Shown: positions 32,487-40,554 of the stretch, one piece after another
How the letters are laid out: each line of letters starts with the position of its first letter
Numbering within the stretch: the first letter of the stretch is position 1
DNA from: Mesorhizobium sp. YC-39
Lineage (GTDB): Bacteria > Pseudomonadota > Alphaproteobacteria > Rhizobiales > Rhizobiaceae
Assembly (NCBI RefSeq): GCF_025753795.1
Contig: NZ_JAOWPS010000004.1
Span: 310,001 to 374,000 of the forward strand
Reading direction: 5' to 3'
DNA: 64,000 bases
Notes under the pieces: model-generated
Told to the model about the DNA's origin: nothing
The model's database searches: none
The model's input: only the letters and a program-made list of their open reading frames with translations
Position numbers and translations under genes: made by a program

Positions 32487-32566
32487 CGCAAAGCGCCGGC
32501 CTCGGTGAAGGACGCAGGCCGATCGGTCTACGGGAGCAGTATCCTGGAGATATCGCCGCTGATGCA

Positions 32567-32806
32567 TTAACTCCTGGCGGGGCTAGGTGATGTATCGGAA
32601 CTACCAGGCGGCTGCCGCGACAACGCCAGAAGTTCCGCCTCGTCCGTGATTCCGGCCATGTAGTTGGCGACGATTCGAGACGCCAGTGCTTCTCGATGAG
32701 CTTCAGAATCACCTTTCCGCTTCGCCCGCTCGAACACGCGTCCAAAGAGCCCTACTTCGGAAGGCGTGAAAATGCGGGCCTCTTTGATCTTGCGATTGAT
32801 CGACAT
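32567..32806 (-). CDS. small conserved rhizobial protein
   Basis: The 79-residue protein (MSINRKIKEARIFTPSEVGL) is helical and charged, with a central IVANYMAGITDEAELLALSR. Similar short proteins are, as I recall, common in Rhizobiales and have no known role. The ATG at 32806 has a GGTGG-type SD; a GTG at 32812 would add two residues. Confidence 0.6.
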   Translation of the reverse strand: MSINRKIKEARIFTPSEVGLFGRVFERAKRKGDSEAHREALASRIVANYMAGITDEAELLALSRQPPGSSDTSPSPARS

Positions 32807-32916
32807 GTCCACCCGCCTTTTTCGGGTGCGAAAGACAAGCGCCGATCCTGACGTGCAGCTATGGAGACTCGGGTGGGCCGGCGCTCAGCGCCAAATTAGT
32901 GATTTCTCGATGCCGT

Positions 32917-33003
32917 TTAGTACCAGCGTCCACGGCCGTAGAAGCCGCCGCCGCCTAGCAGTAAAACAATAAGAACAATGACCAGTATTGTGGTGATATC
33001 CAT
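32917..33003 (-). CDS. 28-residue single-pass membrane protein (DUF3309-like)
   Basis: The frame encodes MDITTILVIVLIVLLLGGGG followed by FYGRGRWY. It has one membrane helix, a Gly hinge and an aromatic/Arg tail, the pattern of DUF3309 miniproteins. TAGGAGG at seven bases gives strong translation initiation. An exact EcfG-type promoter lies at 33092-33116, so expression in general stress is likely. The gene is too short for normal ORF calling. Confidence 0.75.
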   Translation of the reverse strand: MDITTILVIVLIVLLLGGGGFYGRGRWY

Positions 33004-33091
33004 GTTCGCCTCCTATGAGCGCGCCCAGCGGTATTCGCCGCGCGCCGCTCTTGCCCTGAGCAGTGTGTAAGTTGTGCCTGTAACCTCAATC

Positions 33092-33116
33092 AACGTTCCG
33101 CAAGCGTTCTTGTTCC
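33092..33116 (-). promoter_or_regulatory. EcfG (RpoE2)-type general stress promoter
   Basis: On the minus strand GGAAC (33116-33112) and CGTT (33095-33092) are separated by 16 bases, an exact consensus match. Transcription would start near 33086 and lead to the 28-residue membrane protein gene. Confidence 0.7.
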
Positions 33117-33204
33117 AATGAACAGGTCGAGCATGGCCAGCCCAACGGAACCGCTTAGTTAAGTGGCGTGACGCCCACTCGCCGCCGACCAGGAATGGAT
33201 CAGG

Positions 33205-34275
33205 CTACGCTGCCCGCGGTATGCGTGACGTGAACGTCGCCCTGGTCACCGACACGCTGGTGCCGCCGGTGTCGCTGATGACCTCGACCTTGGCCTCCAA
33301 CTGCTTGACCAGCGCCTCGACGATGGCCGTTCCCAGACCCACACTCGGCGCGTCGACGACGGTCTTGCCGGCGCCATTGTCCGAGACCGTCAGCTTCCAG
33401 TCGCTGCCCTCGGTTTCGTAGGTCACCTGGATCAGGGCCTTGGCCTTCTCCATCGGGAAAGCATATTTGATCGCGTTGAGAACGAGCTCGGTGACGATCA
33501 GGCCGAGGCTCACCGCCTTTTGTGAGTCTATCCTGCCGCCTTGCGCCGTGACGTTGACCGCGATCGGCTGGTCTTCGCCAACCATCGAGGTGGCCAGGCT
33601 GCTGCATAGTTTCGACAGATAGGAGACGACGTCGATCTCTTCGACGCCGGCCTCGGTGTGGAGGTGGCGCTGTACTTCGGCGACCGACAGCACCCGCTGA
33701 TGGGCATCCTTGAGGTGCTGGCGGGTTTCCTCCGAGGTGACGGAGCGGGCCTTCAGCAAAAGGATGCTGGCGATGATCTGCAGGCTGTTGGCGACCCGGT
33801 GCTCCATCTCGCGCAGCAACACATCCTTCTGCCGCAGCAATTCCTCGGTGCGGCCGAGAAGCTCTTCCTTTTCCTTCTCGATGGCGCGCCGCGCCGTTAT
33901 GTCGTTGAAGGCGAGCAGGATGGTGATGGCAGAGCTGTGGTCGTAGAGGACCTTGCGGGCGTTGAGCAGCATCGTGCGCGGGCCGATATTGGGGAAATCA
34001 TGCTCGACCTCGAAGCCGTCCATCGCCGTCTTCTCGGGGATGATCGTCTCCAAGAGCAGGCGCAGCGCCGGGATGTCCCATTGGCCGTCGCCGAGCGCGT
34101 AGAGCAGTGAGCCGTGTGTCTGATCGGGGTCGACCTTGAAGGTCTCATAGAAGGAACGGCTGGCCGCCAGCACGCGAAACTGCTCGTCGAGCACCAGGAA
34201 GGGCTCGGCGATCGTATTGACGATGGCCTGCGCCAGCGTCTGCGCGTCGTCGATATTGGAGATGGGATGGAACAA
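33205..34275 (-). CDS. PAS-HisKA_2 (HWE-like) sensor histidine kinase
   Basis: The 356-residue soluble kinase has an N-terminal PAS domain (about 20-130; EPFLVLDEQFRVLAASRSFY, ITILLAFNDITARR), a coiled linker, a HisKA_2 box with the phosphorylated His in LLREMEHRVANSLQIIASIL, and an ATPase domain with N box ELVLNAIKYAF and G box VSDNGAG. No response regulator is adjacent. In Rhizobiales such kinases often feed the PhyR general-stress cascade; that is inferred. The only long start is a TTG at 34275 with a poor SD. Confidence 0.85.
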   Translation of the reverse strand: MFHPISNIDDAQTLAQAIVNTIAEPFLVLDEQFRVLAASRSFYETFKVDPDQTHGSLLYALGDGQWDIPALRLLLETIIPEKTAMDGFEVEHDFPNIGPRTMLLNARKVLYDHSSAITILLAFNDITARRAIEKEKEELLGRTEELLRQKDVLLREMEHRVANSLQIIASILLLKARSVTSEETRQHLKDAHQRVLSVAEVQRHLHTEAGVEEIDVVSYLSKLCSSLATSMVGEDQPIAVNVTAQGGRIDSQKAVSLGLIVTELVLNAIKYAFPMEKAKALIQVTYETEGSDWKLTVSDNGAGKTVVDAPSVGLGTAIVEALVKQLEAKVEVISDTGGTSVSVTRATFTSRIPRAA

Positions 34276-34400
34276 GGCTCAAAGCCGATCTGGAGGCGTT
34301 TTGCCTCCTCTCAGGCCCTATCTTTACACAATTGCCGCATCGGTGTCGCGAAATGAATCGATCCGACGGTGCCATGCTGGCCCAGGACGCGAGCGGCTTT

Positions 34401-35240
34401 TCACGGCCCCAGGACCTTGAGCGCCGCCGGAACCGGATAGCGGCTCCCATCATAGCGCAGCTGGTAGGTCCGGTTCACAGATTTGCCGGGATGGGACTGG
34501 CACTCGCCCTCCTTGTCGAGGGAGGGCTTGTCGGTATCCGTCCGCTCGACCACGATGATGTCGTGATAGCCATGATGGCTCACCGGGCTCATCGCCAGGC
34601 TGACCTGGCTGGAATGAAAGGATCCCTCGCAATTGGTATCGCCTTCGCCACCATTGCCGGCCACGACGAGGCCGTCGAGCACCACGCGCAGGGCATCGCC
34701 GGCGAGGGCATAGAGCCGCAGGTCGGTTTCGCCGAAGGGATTGGGCTGCGAATGGTTGGCCATTTCGATGCGCAGGCCGAAGGCGGTGACGGCGGGCGCC
34801 AGCCTATAGCGGCCGGTATCGAATTCGACCTTGCGGATGGCGATGGCGTCATCGGTCATCAGCCCGGGCTGGAGCAAGCGCTGGCGTACCTGCAGGCTCT
34901 TCCTGTCGACGACCAGAAGCTCGATATCGCCAACATGCCCGTCGTCGCTGGATTTGGCGCTGTCGATCAGTGGCACTGCGACCAGCAGCAGGTCGTCATG
35001 GGCGGGCCAGATCTTGCAGACCAGTCCGAATGGCGTATCGCCCTCCGGGAGCGTCTGGGCGGCGATGCTGATATGGGGTTCGAGTGTGAACGAGGCGCCG
35101 TCGGCGCTCTTTCGGGCCTTGGGATAGGCCTGCTGCACCAGGGCGGCAGCATCACCGCAATCGCCGGCCGCGGCCCAGGCGGGCGACAGGCTGGCGGCGG
35201 TGGCGAGGCCGAGGAAGAGGGTACGCAACAGTGTTCGCAT
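34401..35240 (-). CDS. exported protein of unknown function at the end of the ynb-like operon
   Basis: The 279-residue protein has a signal peptide (LLRTLFLGLATAASLSPAWA, cleavage near residue 24) and a mature beta-rich domain with four Cys (DCGDAAAL, VCKIWPAHDD, NCEGSFHS, ECQSHPGK) likely forming disulfides in the periplasm. It starts 26 bases after the CdsA-like gene, behind GGAGAACC. No known domain was recognised. Position suggests a periplasmic helper of the lipid operon. Confidence 0.68.
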   Translation of the reverse strand: MRTLLRTLFLGLATAASLSPAWAAAGDCGDAAALVQQAYPKARKSADGASFTLEPHISIAAQTLPEGDTPFGLVCKIWPAHDDLLLVAVPLIDSAKSSDDGHVGDIELLVVDRKSLQVRQRLLQPGLMTDDAIAIRKVEFDTGRYRLAPAVTAFGLRIEMANHSQPNPFGETDLRLYALAGDALRVVLDGLVVAGNGGEGDTNCEGSFHSSQVSLAMSPVSHHGYHDIIVVERTDTDKPSLDKEGECQSHPGKSVNRTYQLRYDGSRYPVPAALKVLGP

Positions 35241-35266
35241 GGGGTTCTCCGATCCCGGGTGGGCCA

Positions 35267-36202
35267 TCACGTCCAGAAATAGCGCACGGTGTGGAAGAAC
35301 ACCGGGGCGGCGAAAACCAGGCTGTCGGCGCGGTCCATCATGCCGCCATGACCCTCGATCAGATGGCCCCAGTCCTTGACCCCCTGGTCGCGCTTGATGG
35401 CCGAGGCGACCAGCCCGCCGAGAAATCCCATCAGGCAGGCGATGAAGGCGACGCCGGCCGCCTGCAGGGGCGAGAACGGTGTCAGGAACGACAGCAGCGC
35501 GCCAAGCAGGCTCGCCGCCGCCAGCCCGCCGATCAGCCCTTCCCAGGTCTTTGACGGTGAGACGGCCGGCGACAACAGATGTCTGCCGAACAGCTTGCCG
35601 AAGATATATTGCAGCACGTCGCTGCCTTGCACGGTGATGATCAGGAAAGCGATCAGCAACAGGTTGCGGCCTTCGAAACCGGGCAGTTCGAGCGTCAGCA
35701 GCGCCGGCACATGGCTAACGCAATAGACCGAGATCATGACCGCCCATTGCTGCGCCGAGACGCGTTCGAGAAAGCGCTCGGTGTCGCCATGCAGCGCCGT
35801 GATCGCCGGCATCAGCAGGAAGCAATAGACCGGGATGAAGATGGTGAAGAGGCCGTACCAGGCGGTCCACACCAGCCAGTACTGGAACGGGATGATGATG
35901 CCGAACATGCCAAGCAGCACCCAGTGGTCGCTGCGCCGGTTGTGGGTCAGCGTCACGAATTCGCGTAGCGCCGCAAACGAGATCAGCGCGAACAGGATGG
36001 TCATTGCGCGGCGGCCCAGGAACATGGCGACGGTGATGGCCAGGACCATCACCCACCAGGCGTTGATGCGCTCGTTGAGGTTGACCAGCGCCGAGGAGAG
36101 CGGCTTCGGCGCGCGCCACGACAGGATGCCGGCGATCAGGTTCGCGATGGTCAGCACGGCCGTGAGGCCGATGACCAGGATCAGGGTTTCGCGCATCGGC
36201 AT
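35267..36202 (-). CDS. ynbB: CdsA-family phosphatidate cytidylyltransferase (YnbB-like)
   Basis: The 311-residue protein has about eight membrane helices and the CdsA signature near its C terminus: SAIKRDQGVKDWGHLIEGHG, then GMMDRADSL, with all the conserved Lys, Asp, His and Gly positions. It should convert phosphatidate and CTP to CDP-diacylglycerol in the inner membrane. It is one of the core genes of the ynb-type operon and follows the PlsC-like gene with a five-base gap. A housekeeping cdsA is expected elsewhere in the genome; this would be a second, dedicated copy. Confidence 0.85.
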   Translation of the reverse strand: MPMRETLILVIGLTAVLTIANLIAGILSWRAPKPLSSALVNLNERINAWWVMVLAITVAMFLGRRAMTILFALISFAALREFVTLTHNRRSDHWVLLGMFGIIIPFQYWLVWTAWYGLFTIFIPVYCFLLMPAITALHGDTERFLERVSAQQWAVMISVYCVSHVPALLTLELPGFEGRNLLLIAFLIITVQGSDVLQYIFGKLFGRHLLSPAVSPSKTWEGLIGGLAAASLLGALLSFLTPFSPLQAAGVAFIACLMGFLGGLVASAIKRDQGVKDWGHLIEGHGGMMDRADSLVFAAPVFFHTVRYFWT

Positions 36203-36207
36203 GTTGG

Positions 36208-36972
36208 TCAGTCGTCTCCCGGGGCGCCGTGCCGGATATCGGATCCTGCACGATGCTCTAAGCTCTTTTGGTCACGCGATGTTTTTCGGACAACCGGCTT
36301 TTCCGCACCATGCCTTGGCGGGCGGGGGTTCAACGCAAGCAGCGTCTGGCGGGCGCGGTCGAGAAAGGCGCGGCGTTCCTCGCCAGGCGCGATGGCCACC
36401 GGCGCACCGAAGACGACACGGCAAAGCAGCGGCACTGGCACGAACTGGCCCTTGGGCAGCACCCGCGACATGTTCTCGATCCAGCAGGGGATGAGTTCGA
36501 CATCGGGCCGCGCCATCGACAGATTGTAGAGGCCCGAGCGGAACGGCAGCAGGGCTTCGTCCGTCATGTTGCGCGTGCCTTCAGGAAACAGGATCAGCGA
36601 GTGACCCTCGTCGAGCACCGACAGCATGATCGAGATCGGGTTCTGCGCCTCGTCGGTCCACTGCCGGTGGATGAGCACGGAGGACAGCATGTCCTGCGCG
36701 ATAAAGCGGCGCAGCCGCGACTTGCCCCAATATTCGGCCGCGGCGACGGCATGGGTGCGGGCGCGCTGCTTCTCGCTGAGGCAGGCCGACAAGAGGATGA
36801 AATCGCCGTGGCTGGCATGGTTGGCGAAGTAGATGCGCTGCCGGTCCGACGGCTCGCTGCCGCTCCAGATCGGCCTGACGCCGGTCACCGCCCAGGCCAG
36901 CGCCGACAGGCCGACCGAGGTCATGGTCTGCAGCAAGGTGAAGGTGGTGGCGCGGATGTGGAGCTTCATCAT
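36208..36972 (-). CDS. PlsC-like 1-acylglycerol-3-phosphate acyltransferase
   Basis: The 254-residue protein has one N-terminal membrane segment (about 8-28), the acyltransferase motif I NHASHGDF (HxxxxD), motif III FPEGTRN and motif IV PVPLL. It would transfer an acyl chain to lysophosphatidate, making phosphatidate for the CdsA-like enzyme encoded next. The last 30 residues or so (EKPVVRKTSRDQKSLEHRAG) are encoded by a copy of a dispersed repeat (36252-36314). The start is ATG 36972 or 36969, both with weak SDs. Confidence 0.83.
   Translation of the reverse strand: MMKLHIRATTFTLLQTMTSVGLSALAWAVTGVRPIWSGSEPSDRQRIYFANHASHGDFILLSACLSEKQRARTHAVAAAEYWGKSRLRRFIAQDMLSSVLIHRQWTDEAQNPISIMLSVLDEGHSLILFPEGTRNMTDEALLPFRSGLYNLSMARPDVELIPCWIENMSRVLPKGQFVPVPLLCRVVFGAPVAIAPGEERRAFLDRARQTLLALNPRPPRHGAEKPVVRKTSRDQKSLEHRAGSDIRHGAPGDD
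36252..36314. repeat. dispersed repeat inserted in the 3' end of the acyltransferase gene
   Basis: The segment starting GATGCTCTAAGCTCTTTTGG and including TTTTTCGGACAACCGGC resembles the common Mesorhizobium palindromic repeat, of the same type as 11983-12085. It is translated as the C-terminal tail of the acyltransferase. Boundaries are approximate. Confidence 0.55.
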
Positions 36973-36979
36973 CGGCGGA

Positions 36980-37414
36980 TCAGACAAATGCCGCGACAAG
37001 CGACGCTGCAGCGAACAGGCAAAAGGCGATGCGCTGCTTCATGAGCAGGCGGCGCGTGCCTGACATCCGCTGGTCGAGCGATCGCGCAGCAGCGGGCTCC
37101 GGCTTCAGCCGCATGCGGGCCAGGAGATCGTCGACCGCGGCACCGCCGGCGGTCTCGCTGGCATGGCTCGCCATCAGCCGGAACAGCAGGGCGTCGAACA
37201 GGATGAGCATCGAGAAGGCGAGGGTGGCCAGGGCACTGGCGGCGGCCACGAACCAGGCCACCGCCGACAGCGGCGTCGCCTGCGGCCCGGCAGCCAGCCC
37301 GATGACGGGGGTCGCCAGCACGCAAGCCGCGATCACCAGCAGCGGCCATGCCGCCTGCACCATCAGCGCGGCGGCGAATGCGCCTGCTTTGTCCTGAAAG
37401 GTCTCATTGTTCAT
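36980..37414 (-). CDS. small membrane protein of the ynb-like operon
   Basis: The 144-residue protein has three or so membrane helices (AALMVQAAWPLLVIAACVLA, AVAWFVAAASALATLAFSML, IAFCLFAAASLVAAFV) and a cytoplasmic loop with LLARMRLKPEPAA. No known family. Its ATG overlaps the stop of the phosphatase gene by four bases (ATGA), so the two are translationally coupled, and the acyltransferase follows after seven bases. Confidence 0.68.
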   Translation of the reverse strand: MNNETFQDKAGAFAAALMVQAAWPLLVIAACVLATPVIGLAAGPQATPLSAVAWFVAAASALATLAFSMLILFDALLFRLMASHASETAGGAAVDDLLARMRLKPEPAAARSLDQRMSGTRRLLMKQRIAFCLFAAASLVAAFV

Positions 37415-38745
37415 GCCGGCTCGTCCGCTCCGATATGAAGATGCACGGGCCGGCCCGCCGCAGCGAGCTTTTTGCGCGCCTGTGCTGGTGTTGGTGCCCG
37501 GCCGGTGGCGACCAGCCATGCGGCGACGACGCCGGCGCTGCGCTGGAAGCCGAGCGCGCAGCAGACCAGCACGGTGCCCTGGCCGCGCGCGTCCTCGATC
37601 GCCGTCACGGCTTCTGCGAGCCTGTCGCGCGACGGCGGCAGAAGGTCGAGCATGGGAAGGCTGGTCCAGCGGCGGGTGGTGCCGCGCGGCCTTTCCAATT
37701 CGCCGGCAAGGTCGATCACCGTGCCGAAGGCGTCAGCTTCGGCCGCTGTCGGAAAGCGGCCGAGCGAGACACCGTCGGCCACCGCGATCTCAGGCGCAAG
37801 CTTGCGGGTCCATGCCCATATGTTGATCCTGGCGCCGAGCCGGTATGGCCAAAGCAGGATGCGGCTCGCCGGCGAAACGCTGCCGTCGGCGGCTTTCTGG
37901 AACACTTTGGCGCCGGCCCCGGCGTAGGCGAAGGCGACGATGGCCAGCGCCAGCGCCGGCCACAGCAGGACGAGCCACAGCGCCGAGACGAAGGCGCCGG
38001 TAGCCGCACCTGCCAGCGCCAGCGCCGCGCCCAGCGCATAGAACTGCGCCAGCCGCCTGGCCTTGGCATCGGCGGTCAGTCGGAAACCGGCGAACGGCAA
38101 TTCGCCCTTGGCCGGAAACAGCCACAGCGCAAAAAACCCGAGCAGCGCGCCGGTCGGGATGTCGATGAAATGATGCTGCCAGGTCGTCAACACGGAGGCG
38201 CCGATCAGGAAACACCAGACATGCCAGGCCGTCCGGGCGACGCCGCCCAGCTTCTGACGCCAATGGTCCCAGATGATCACCAGCAGCGCGATGTGCAGCG
38301 ACGGCGCCTGGTTGAACGGCTTGTCGAAACCGCCGAGCACCGCGAACAGGAAGCCCGGCAGGCCTGATGTTTGCGGCCGCACGAAGGTCGCGGTCAACGG
38401 GAACGCGATGAAGCAGGTGACAGCGACGATCTGCGCGGTGAGGTAGCGGCCGGCGAGCCGGTCGACGCCGCTCTTGGTATCGTTGAGCAGCAGCGACAGG
38501 CCGTAGAACAGGTTGATCGACCAGTAGGGTATGATCGTCCAGGCGATGAATGGGATGCCGTGCTCCCAGTCCAAGACGATGCTGCCGACGTGATCGCGCC
38601 GCGACGCCAGCCAGTTGGCGTAGCCGTAGGTCGAATAGAAGAACGGCGCCAGAAAGGCTAGCCAAAGTGCGGCCCGCAGCACGACACCGGAATAAGGCTC
38701 GCGCGCCGGGATGGACAGGGCTGGGTCGGCGGCAGGCACGTCCAT
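37411..38745 (-). CDS. ynbD: PAP2 plus dual-specificity phosphatase fusion (YnbD-like)
   Basis: The 444-residue protein has an N-terminal PAP2-type membrane domain (six helices; APSLHIALLV and QHHFIDIPTG match the PAP2 second and third motifs) and a C-terminal dual-specificity phosphatase domain with the P-loop CCALGFQRSAG (Cys-x2-Gly-x2-Arg-Ser). Both are lipid-phosphate phosphatase types; the second resembles PTPMT1-like phosphatidylglycerophosphate phosphatases in chemistry. It fits E. coli YnbD. It may dephosphorylate a phospholipid intermediate made by the YnbA-like enzyme. Confidence 0.85.
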   Translation of the reverse strand: MDVPAADPALSIPAREPYSGVVLRAALWLAFLAPFFYSTYGYANWLASRRDHVGSIVLDWEHGIPFIAWTIIPYWSINLFYGLSLLLNDTKSGVDRLAGRYLTAQIVAVTCFIAFPLTATFVRPQTSGLPGFLFAVLGGFDKPFNQAPSLHIALLVIIWDHWRQKLGGVARTAWHVWCFLIGASVLTTWQHHFIDIPTGALLGFFALWLFPAKGELPFAGFRLTADAKARRLAQFYALGAALALAGAATGAFVSALWLVLLWPALALAIVAFAYAGAGAKVFQKAADGSVSPASRILLWPYRLGARINIWAWTRKLAPEIAVADGVSLGRFPTAAEADAFGTVIDLAGELERPRGTTRRWTSLPMLDLLPPSRDRLAEAVTAIEDARGQGTVLVCCALGFQRSAGVVAAWLVATGRAPTPAQARKKLAAAGRPVHLHIGADEPA

Positions 38746-38749
38746 GTTC

Positions 38750-40531
38750 TCAGATGCGCCGCGCGACCGAGACGGTGAAGATGCCCCATTGGTCGATGCG
38801 CTGGTCGAGTTTTTCGAAGCCGGCGGCAGCCACCAGCTGGTCCATCTCGCCTTGCGTGCGCCGGCGCATCACCCAGGCCTGGCCGCCGCGATGCGAGGTC
38901 AGGCTGCGCGCGATCATTTCGAGCTGCGGATGCCAGGGCTGGTTGGTGTAGAGGAGGAGGCCGCCGGGCTGCATCGCCTTGGCCAGCCCACCGAGCGAGC
39001 GGGCGATCATGGCGTTGTCGGCAAACAATTCGTAAAGCCCGGAGACGATGGCAAGGTCCGGCGCCGGATCCAGCCCGGCAAGCATTTTGGCGTCGAAGGC
39101 GTCGGCCTGGTGGAAGGAGACGGTTGCCGGCAGCTTGCGCTCGGCGATCAGCTTTTGGCCAAGCGAAACGTTGAGGTCGGAGAAATCCTGCAGCCGCACG
39201 CTGGCCGGCGGCTCGGCGCATTTGGCGACGGCGTCGAGCACGTAGCGGCCACGGCCGGCGGCGATATCGACGATATTGACCGGCCGGCCCGCCGCCTTGA
39301 GCGTGGCAACGGCGTTGCCGATCAGCTCTTCCAGATGAAGCTTGCGCTGGCGGATGCCGCGCCAGCCGATGGCGTCGAGGAAGGTGCGGTCGATCCTGCG
39401 GCCGATGGGACCGGTGCCCCGCGCCTTGTTCTCGTAAACATAGTCGAGCGTCGAGCCGGAATCGAAGCCGGTGGCGATCCCGGTCTTCATGCCCGACGAC
39501 AGCCAGGCGCCCATGCGGATCGAGGCGCGGCTCATCGCCCAGTAAAGGCCCCTGGGCGACAGCAGCGGCAGCGGCGAGGCCAGCTGGTCGGCCTCGTCGC
39601 GCGTGTAGCCGGCGCGGTCGGCGCCGGTAAGGTCGACCGGCTTTTCCGGTGCCGCGAATTGTTTCTCGAGGAATGGCCGAATCAGGTCGAGCGCTTGGTG
39701 GCGGTCGCGTTCGCCCAGCGTGTCGTGGAAGAAGCCGGGCAGCACATGCCGCTCCTTGGCGGGGCTTGCCAGATTGACGAAGAACTGGTGCTGCGGCCCG
39801 TGCCGCACCACCCAGTCGGCCCCGGAAATCAAAAGCTGCGTCGGCACGGTGATGGCGCGGGCATCGGCGACGATGCGGGCGGCGTGGTCGTAGAGCTCGA
39901 CCAGGATGTTGGAGGCGATCGGTCGCGTGATCAGCGGATCGGCGTCGAAGGAGGCGATACGCTCCGGGTCGTGTGTCAGAAATTTCGCCTTGACGTAGGA
40001 ATTGACGAAGAAGCGGCCCTTGATCCTTTGCCACAGCGCAATGCCTTCCTTGGCGAAGGGCACGTAGAGCTTGACCGAAAAGGCCGGCGAGGCGACCACC
40101 AGCGCGCGGATGTCGGGCGCATAGTCGTGCACCCAGGCAGCGGCGAGCACCGCGCCGAAGGACTGCGCGATCAGTGCAATGTCGCGCGGACCAAACCCAT
40201 CCTTGCCGATCTCGCGCACGAAACAGTCGATGTCGCGCACCAGGGCCGCAAAGGACGGGGCATAGCCGCGTTCGCCGGCCGAGCGGCCATTGCCGCGCGC
40301 ATCCCAGGCGTAGAAGGCATGGCCTGGCATGGCCAGTTCAGCGACCAGATGCGCCATGCGGCCGCCGTGCTCGTGGCCGCGATGGAACAGCAGGATGGCG
40401 CCCTTTGGTTTTTCCCCGACCGCCGGCCAGTAGCGGTAGAAGATCTCGGTGCCGTCATGGCTCTTGAAAGTCCGCTCCTCAGCCACGCGCTCGAGGCTCG
40501 CTGTGGCTGTGATGTTCTGTTGGTGAAGCAT
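38750..40531 (-). CDS. ynbC: alpha/beta hydrolase-methyltransferase fusion (YnbC-like)
   Basis: The 593-residue protein has an N-terminal monoglyceride-lipase-type alpha/beta hydrolase (ILLFHRGHEHGG oxyanion region, nucleophile Ser in IAQSFGAVLAA, about residue 130, and His in GFFHDTLGE) and a C-terminal class I SAM methyltransferase (VDIAAGRGRYVLDAV motif I, LQDFSDLNV, LAIVSGLYEL). This fusion is the YnbC layout. It may remodel and methylate a lipid. ATG 40531 has a strong GAGGGGAAC SD; ATG 40555 overlaps the YnbA-like stop and is an alternative. Confidence 0.87.
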   Translation of the reverse strand: MLHQQNITATASLERVAEERTFKSHDGTEIFYRYWPAVGEKPKGAILLFHRGHEHGGRMAHLVAELAMPGHAFYAWDARGNGRSAGERGYAPSFAALVRDIDCFVREIGKDGFGPRDIALIAQSFGAVLAAAWVHDYAPDIRALVVASPAFSVKLYVPFAKEGIALWQRIKGRFFVNSYVKAKFLTHDPERIASFDADPLITRPIASNILVELYDHAARIVADARAITVPTQLLISGADWVVRHGPQHQFFVNLASPAKERHVLPGFFHDTLGERDRHQALDLIRPFLEKQFAAPEKPVDLTGADRAGYTRDEADQLASPLPLLSPRGLYWAMSRASIRMGAWLSSGMKTGIATGFDSGSTLDYVYENKARGTGPIGRRIDRTFLDAIGWRGIRQRKLHLEELIGNAVATLKAAGRPVNIVDIAAGRGRYVLDAVAKCAEPPASVRLQDFSDLNVSLGQKLIAERKLPATVSFHQADAFDAKMLAGLDPAPDLAIVSGLYELFADNAMIARSLGGLAKAMQPGGLLLYTNQPWHPQLEMIARSLTSHRGGQAWVMRRRTQGEMDQLVAAAGFEKLDQRIDQWGIFTVSVARRI

Positions 40532-40554
40532 GGCGTTCCCCTCGAGGCTGGTCA

